From an uncultured Roseiarcus sp. (lineage in GTDB: Bacteria; Pseudomonadota; Alphaproteobacteria; Rhizobiales; Beijerinckiaceae), in contig CAMFKX010000015.1 of assembly GCA_945957375.1 (NCBI GenBank), forward strand, positions 1 to 37,494: a stretch of 37,494 nucleotides of DNA, written 5' to 3'. Shown one piece after another: positions 33,884 through 37,494 of this stretch (its first letter is position 1; every line of letters starts with the position of its first letter). Position numbers and translations under genes: made by a program. The notes below the pieces were generated by a model. The model was not told the origin of the DNA, did not search any database, and saw nothing but the letters and a program-made list of their open reading frames with translations.

Positions 33884-34462
33884 ATGTTGAAGAATCTCGC
33901 CGTCGCGTCGCTCGCCGCACTCCTGGTCGCCGGTTGCGCCGCCCCGGCGCAGGCGACCGCGCTCTCGAAGGCGGGAGCAGCCCGGACTTCTCGGCCTCGC
34001 GGCGCAAGGTCCTGACGGCTTGCCAACGATCCGACCCACGACGAGATGCTCGCGAAGGTGAAGCAGATGGGAGGTTCGGGCGCCATGGCGAAAGCGGACG
34101 ACGCTTCGGCGGAATTCCGCTCCTACTGCCCGTCCATGCCCGACCCGCAGAGCGAACGGGAGCCCGTTGCATCCGCCCTGACGCTGATCCGGGGCGTCAA
34201 GCTGCCCTTCCGCGACGCGGGGCGCAGGAAGCCGGGCGACCTCTGTCGAGCTGTGCAGAGCAACTGGGCGACGGCCGCCGACCTCACCGACAAGGTCTAC
34301 TCTTTCAGCGACTCGCAAGGCCCGAGCGTCTTCTGGCTCGACCTGAGCAAGGCCGACGTCAGCCCGGGCGCTCCGGTCCCGATCGTCGACGCGACCGATC
34401 CGAATGTCGCCGGGGACGTGCTGCCGCGCCCGACGCCGACGAGCCAGCAGGAGAGGACATGA
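33884..34462 (+). pseudogene. Frameshifted small exported protein
   Basis: A signal-peptide-led gene that appears broken by two compensating shifts. It begins MLKNLAVASLAALLVAGCAAP (lipoprotein-like Cys) and reaches a TGA at 34013. A sensible continuation lies in the next frame as GGSSPDFSASRRKVLTAC (about 33970-34022). The original frame resumes with NDPTHDEMLAKVKQMGG and runs to a stop at 34462, containing YCPSMPDPQSE, DLCRAVQSNW and FWLDLSKADV. Read together this gives one coherent secreted protein of about 190 residues. Either a -1/+1 pair of sequence errors or real inactivation would explain it. The last codons overlap the next start (ATGA). Family not recognised. Confidence 0.5.
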
Positions 34463-35811
34463 GAGCCATGCACACGATCCTCTCCCGTCTCGCCTTGACC
34501 TGCGCGCTCGCGCCGACGTCCGCGCTCGCCCAGTCGCCGGCTTCGCCCTGCCTCGTCGGCAGCGACAAGGTGGCGCTCGCAGCGGGCGTCCGGGCCGACA
34601 CGGTCCGGGACGCGCCGGAATGTCATCGGACATGGGAGCAGGCCGGCGTAATGGTCGGCTTTCCGCCGCCGCCCGACAGGCTGGTCACGCCGGAGAACTA
34701 TAACACCTACCCGTTCAATCGCTGGATGCTCCAGAACGTGAGCCGCTTCACCCGCACCGCGCCGATGCTGACGGCGCGGCCTCCGGCGCGACCGCTGCCC
34801 GAGGCGCACGACGCGGCGCTGCTCGAGACGAAGATCCCCGTCAGCGGCGCCGAGCGCACGATCGCGGACTACGCCGACCGGACGTTCGTCGATGCGCTCG
34901 TGGTGGCGAAAGACGGCCATATCGTCGCCGAATGGTACGGCGACGGCATGACCGCGGCGAAGCCCCACTATATCGCCTCGGTGACCAAGAGCGTGACCGG
35001 CTTCCTCGCCGAACTGCTGATCGCCGACGGCCGTCTCGACGAGACCCGGCTGGTGAAGAGCTATGTGCCGGAACTGGCGCAGACGCCGTTCGGCGACGCG
35101 ACGGTGCGCGACGTGCTCGACATGAAAGTCAACGTCGGCGCCGGCGAGACGAGCGGCGCGCCGGACCCGGCCGACGCGGCCCTGTGGGCGACGATGGCGC
35201 TGGCAAGCCGCCGGTCGGTCTATGACACCCTTGCGGTGGTCAAGGCCGACGGCCCGAACGACGGCCGGTTCCACTACGCCTCGCTGACCACCGAGGTCGC
35301 CGGCTGGATCCTCACCCGCGCTGCCGGCGAACCCTACGAGAAGCTGGCGAGCGACCTGATCTGGTCGAAGCTCGGCTTGCAAGACGACATCTACGGCGCG
35401 GTCGATCCGCAGGGCAAGGTCTACAGCAGCACGGCGCTGACGATCTCCGCCCGCGACCTCGCCAAGTTCGGCCTGATGATCGCCGACCACGGCAAGGTCG
35501 ACGGCCGGCAGGTCTTTCCGGCCAAGGCCGTCGACAGCCTCTTCCAATACGGCGACCAGGACGCCTGGAAGAACGGCACATTCAAGAGCCCGCAGATCCG
35601 GGCCTATCGCTCCTACTGGTATCAGCTCGACGGCCCGGACCGCGCCCTCGTCGGGCTCGGCGTGTTCGGCCAGGCGCTCTACATCAACCCCGCGCGGCGC
35701 CTCGTCATGGTCCGATACTCATCGACGCCCGCGCACACGATCCTTGAATACGCCAAGGGGTGGGACGAGGTCCGGGCGTGGCTGGACGAACACGCGAGCG
35801 CGAGCCGTTGA
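34459..35811 (+). CDS. Exported NylB-like serine hydrolase (beta-lactamase family)
   Basis: A 450-residue serine hydrolase of the class C beta-lactamase fold. After a signal peptide (ILSRLALTCALAPTSALAQ) and an N-terminal extension of about 100 residues, the motifs are Ser174-Val-Thr-Lys177 (YIASVTKSVTGF) and Tyr273-Ala-Ser275 (FHYASLTTEVAGW), then ISARDLAKFGLMI and VGLGVFGQALYINPARRLVMV. The order and surrounding sequence resemble NylB, the 6-aminohexanoate-dimer hydrolase, which has a Tyr-Cys-Ser at the second motif. It should act in the periplasm on an ester or amide. ATG 34459 follows AGGAGAGG and overlaps the preceding stop; ATG 34468 is possible. Other family members are esterases, so the amide activity is inferred. 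Confidence 0.85.
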   Translation: MRAMHTILSRLALTCALAPTSALAQSPASPCLVGSDKVALAAGVRADTVRDAPECHRTWEQAGVMVGFPPPPDRLVTPENYNTYPFNRWMLQNVSRFTRTAPMLTARPPARPLPEAHDAALLETKIPVSGAERTIADYADRTFVDALVVAKDGHIVAEWYGDGMTAAKPHYIASVTKSVTGFLAELLIADGRLDETRLVKSYVPELAQTPFGDATVRDVLDMKVNVGAGETSGAPDPADAALWATMALASRRSVYDTLAVVKADGPNDGRFHYASLTTEVAGWILTRAAGEPYEKLASDLIWSKLGLQDDIYGAVDPQGKVYSSTALTISARDLAKFGLMIADHGKVDGRQVFPAKAVDSLFQYGDQDAWKNGTFKSPQIRAYRSYWYQLDGPDRALVGLGVFGQALYINPARRLVMVRYSSTPAHTILEYAKGWDEVRAWLDEHASASR

Positions 35812-35842
35812 ACGGAGATCAGAACGTCGGGCGCAATGCGAT

Positions 35843-35928
35843 CCTCATCCTCAGCCTGTCGAAGGATGATCCGGAACGCTCAAGCGGCGCCGCCATCGGG
35901 AACGTGCTTCGACAGGCTCAGGGCGAGG
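35843..35928. repeat. Imperfect inverted repeat with a GCCTGTCGAAG core
   Basis: A 25-base arm (35843-35867, core CAGCCTGTCGAAG) is repeated in reverse orientation at 35904-35928 (core CTTCGACAGGCTCAG), about 20 of 25 positions pairing, with a 36-base loop. Sequences of the CTTCGACAGGCTCAG type are known as dispersed intergenic palindromes in many alphaproteobacteria. It fills the gap between the NylB-like gene and enzyme 3 and could form an mRNA hairpin between them. Confidence 0.7.
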
Positions 35929-35968
35929 TTTGCGGATAGTTAGAGACGAGCAGGAGAGGAAAGTCGTC

Positions 35969-37494
35969 ATGTGCCTGATCTGCGATTGGTCAAGAATACT
36001 CGAGGGCAACGGCTTCCCGTCCACCCGGCGTCAGGTGCTGCGCGGCGCCGGAGCCTTCGCGGCGACAGCGGTGGCGGCGCCCGCGCTGTCCCTCGAAACC
36101 GAGGCGCCGATGCCGACGACGCCGAAGGACGGCCCGGCAGACTGGCTGTTCCAGAACGGGCGGATCCACACGGTCAATCCCGCGCAGCCCGCGGCCGAAG
36201 CCGTGGCGGTGCGCGGAAACGCGATCGTCTACGTCGGCGACAAGGCCGGCGCCGCCGCATGGAAAGGACCGAACACGCGATTCATAGATCTCGCCGGGCG
36301 GATGTTGATGCCCGGCTTCGTCGACGCTCACAACCATCTCGCCGTGGGGGCGGTCGCCAAGATGGGCGTGAACCTTCGCGGCCTCGTCGGCAAGGACAGG
36401 ATTCTCGACGTGATCCGCGAATGGATCGCGACCCAGCCGCCCGACGCGCCGTTGCGCGGCCACGGCTGGACGGTCGGCATCTCGTTCGGTCCCGACTATC
36501 CGCGCCGCGAGTGGCTCGACGAGCTCACCGGCGACCGTCCGATGTACATCTTCAACGCCGACGCGCACGACCTCTGGTTCAACACGGCGGCGATGAAGGC
36601 GGCCGGGCTCGACAAGCACAGTCCCGACCCCGATCCGGGCAAGCAATATTACAAGCGCGACCCCGACGGGACGCCGTCGGGCGCGGCGGTCGAAGGCGCG
36701 GCCGCGCTCCCGGTCGCCGTGGCCCTCGGCATGACCTCGCTCGAGGCCATCCGCGCCTCGCAGCGCCTGACGATCGACCGCGCGCCCTCCTTCGGGATGA
36801 CCACGTACATGGACGCGGGCGTGCTCGCGGGCCCCACGAACGGCGCCGCAGAGGAGGTGTGGCGCGACCTCATCGACCGCGACAGTCGCGGCGAACTGCC
36901 GATCCGCATCGTCGGGACCGTCTTCACGCGCAACGCCGGGGACGATCCGAAGGCGATCGCCTCCGAACTCGTCGACTGGAACGCCCGGCTGCGCTCGCCG
37001 CACGTGCAGATCTCGATCTGCAAGATGTGGGTGGACGGCACGGCGGTCGCCGGCACCGCGCTGCTGCTCGAGCCGTTCGCCAACCAGCCGGATTTCAAGG
37101 GATCGATCACGCTCTCGCCGAGCCACATCAAGGCGCAGATCGAGGCGACCCAGCGCGCAGGCTTCGACATGCACATCCACGCCGACGGAGACGGCTCGGT
37201 GCGGATCGTGCTCGACGCGATCGAGGACGTGCAGAAGCGGCTCGGTCGCCAGGGACGGCGCCACACGATCTGCCACCTGAGCCTGACGCATCCCGACGAC
37301 GTGAAGCGGTTCCAGCCGCTCGGGATCATCGCCAACGGCACCGCGCTCTGGGCCACGAACTACGACGGCGTCTATGTCAAACAATACAAGACGCTGTTCG
37401 GCGCCGAGCGGGTGGAGGAGCGCGTCTACCCCTACGGCGACCTCGTGCGCTCGGGCGCGACGGTGACGTTCGGCGCCGACCTGCCCGGCGTCGA
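35969..37494 (+). CDS. Tat-exported Amidohydro_3 enzyme 3 with MCxxC leader, 3' end outside window
   Basis: The first 508 codons of a third Amidohydro_3 enzyme, open to the window end. It starts MCLICDWSRIL after AGGAGAGGA, with a twin-arginine motif (STRRQVLRGAGAFAA) and hydrophobic leader. Metal motifs: FVDAHNHLAVG (His121, His123), HIHADGDG, CHLSLTHPDD and FGADLPG (Asp ligand) near the window edge. It is clearly more diverged from enzymes 1 and 2 than they are from each other; in particular the first motif is HNH where they have HIH or HTH. Upstream lies the imperfect inverted repeat, so it may be transcribed apart from the NylB-like gene or at a different level. Substrate unknown. Confidence 0.88.
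   Translation, partial: MCLICDWSRILEGNGFPSTRRQVLRGAGAFAATAVAAPALSLETEAPMPTTPKDGPADWLFQNGRIHTVNPAQPAAEAVAVRGNAIVYVGDKAGAAAWKGPNTRFIDLAGRMLMPGFVDAHNHLAVGAVAKMGVNLRGLVGKDRILDVIREWIATQPPDAPLRGHGWTVGISFGPDYPRREWLDELTGDRPMYIFNADAHDLWFNTAAMKAAGLDKHSPDPDPGKQYYKRDPDGTPSGAAVEGAAALPVAVALGMTSLEAIRASQRLTIDRAPSFGMTTYMDAGVLAGPTNGAAEEVWRDLIDRDSRGELPIRIVGTVFTRNAGDDPKAIASELVDWNARLRSPHVQISICKMWVDGTAVAGTALLLEPFANQPDFKGSITLSPSHIKAQIEATQRAGFDMHIHADGDGSVRIVLDAIEDVQKRLGRQGRRHTICHLSLTHPDDVKRFQPLGIIANGTALWATNYDGVYVKQYKTLFGAERVEERVYPYGDLVRSGATVTFGADLPGV

Noticed and set aside
33817-34458. Upstream extension of the NylB-like gene
   Set aside because: Mostly out-of-frame sequence of the small exported protein; the signal peptide and ribosome site fix the start at 34459.

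Overview
The window is uniformly GC-rich (about 70 percent by eye), densely coded, and reads like an alphaproteobacterial chromosome, probably Hyphomicrobiales (Rhizobiales). Support for this is the fabD-fabG-acpP-fabF-mltG order, the glnB-glnA pair, apaG, a NosP/NahK-like signalling pair, an LssY_C protein and a PEP-CTERM-type sorting signal. This placement is inference. No tRNA, rRNA or CRISPR array was seen.

Positions 1-6200 are accessory. They hold the 5' end of an exported c-type cytochrome, an LssY_C membrane protein, a cassette of two paralogous ATP-grasp ligases flanking a two-domain acetyltransferase, an SDR oxidoreductase and a small holin-like membrane protein. Positions 6229-10951 form a minus-strand operon: FIST sensor, hybrid histidine kinase, and the peptidoglycan glycosyltransferase mtgA. 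Positions 11113-22346 are mostly housekeeping: apaG, argE, mltG, the fatty-acid synthesis cluster fabF-acpP-acpP-fabG-fabD with two tandem acyl carrier protein genes, a GT87-type glycosyltransferase overlapping a Cys-cluster protein, and glnB-glnA ending at a textbook terminator.

From 22412 onward every gene lies on the plus strand. A first amidase is followed by a gap with a decayed IS481-like transposase fragment and an AT-rich dyad. Then comes a block of at least 13 kb running off the window: an outer-membrane channel-like protein, a PEP-CTERM protein, a DUF4239 membrane protein, an exported amidase, a NylC-like P1/S58 hydrolase, an SMR transporter, a small membrane protein, two complete Tat-exported Amidohydro_3 enzymes, a frameshifted exported small protein, an exported NylB-like serine hydrolase, and a third Amidohydro_3 enzyme cut by the window end.

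The most interesting signal is this last block. It brings together the three folds used for nylon-oligomer breakdown (amidase signature, NylC-type P1 hydrolase, NylB-type serine hydrolase) with three amidohydrolases that share an unusual N-terminal MCxxC followed by a Tat motif, plus an outer-membrane channel and an exporter. I read it as a candidate envelope-located pathway for breaking amide or lactam compounds. The substrate is unknown and the pathway idea is inference from families and co-location.
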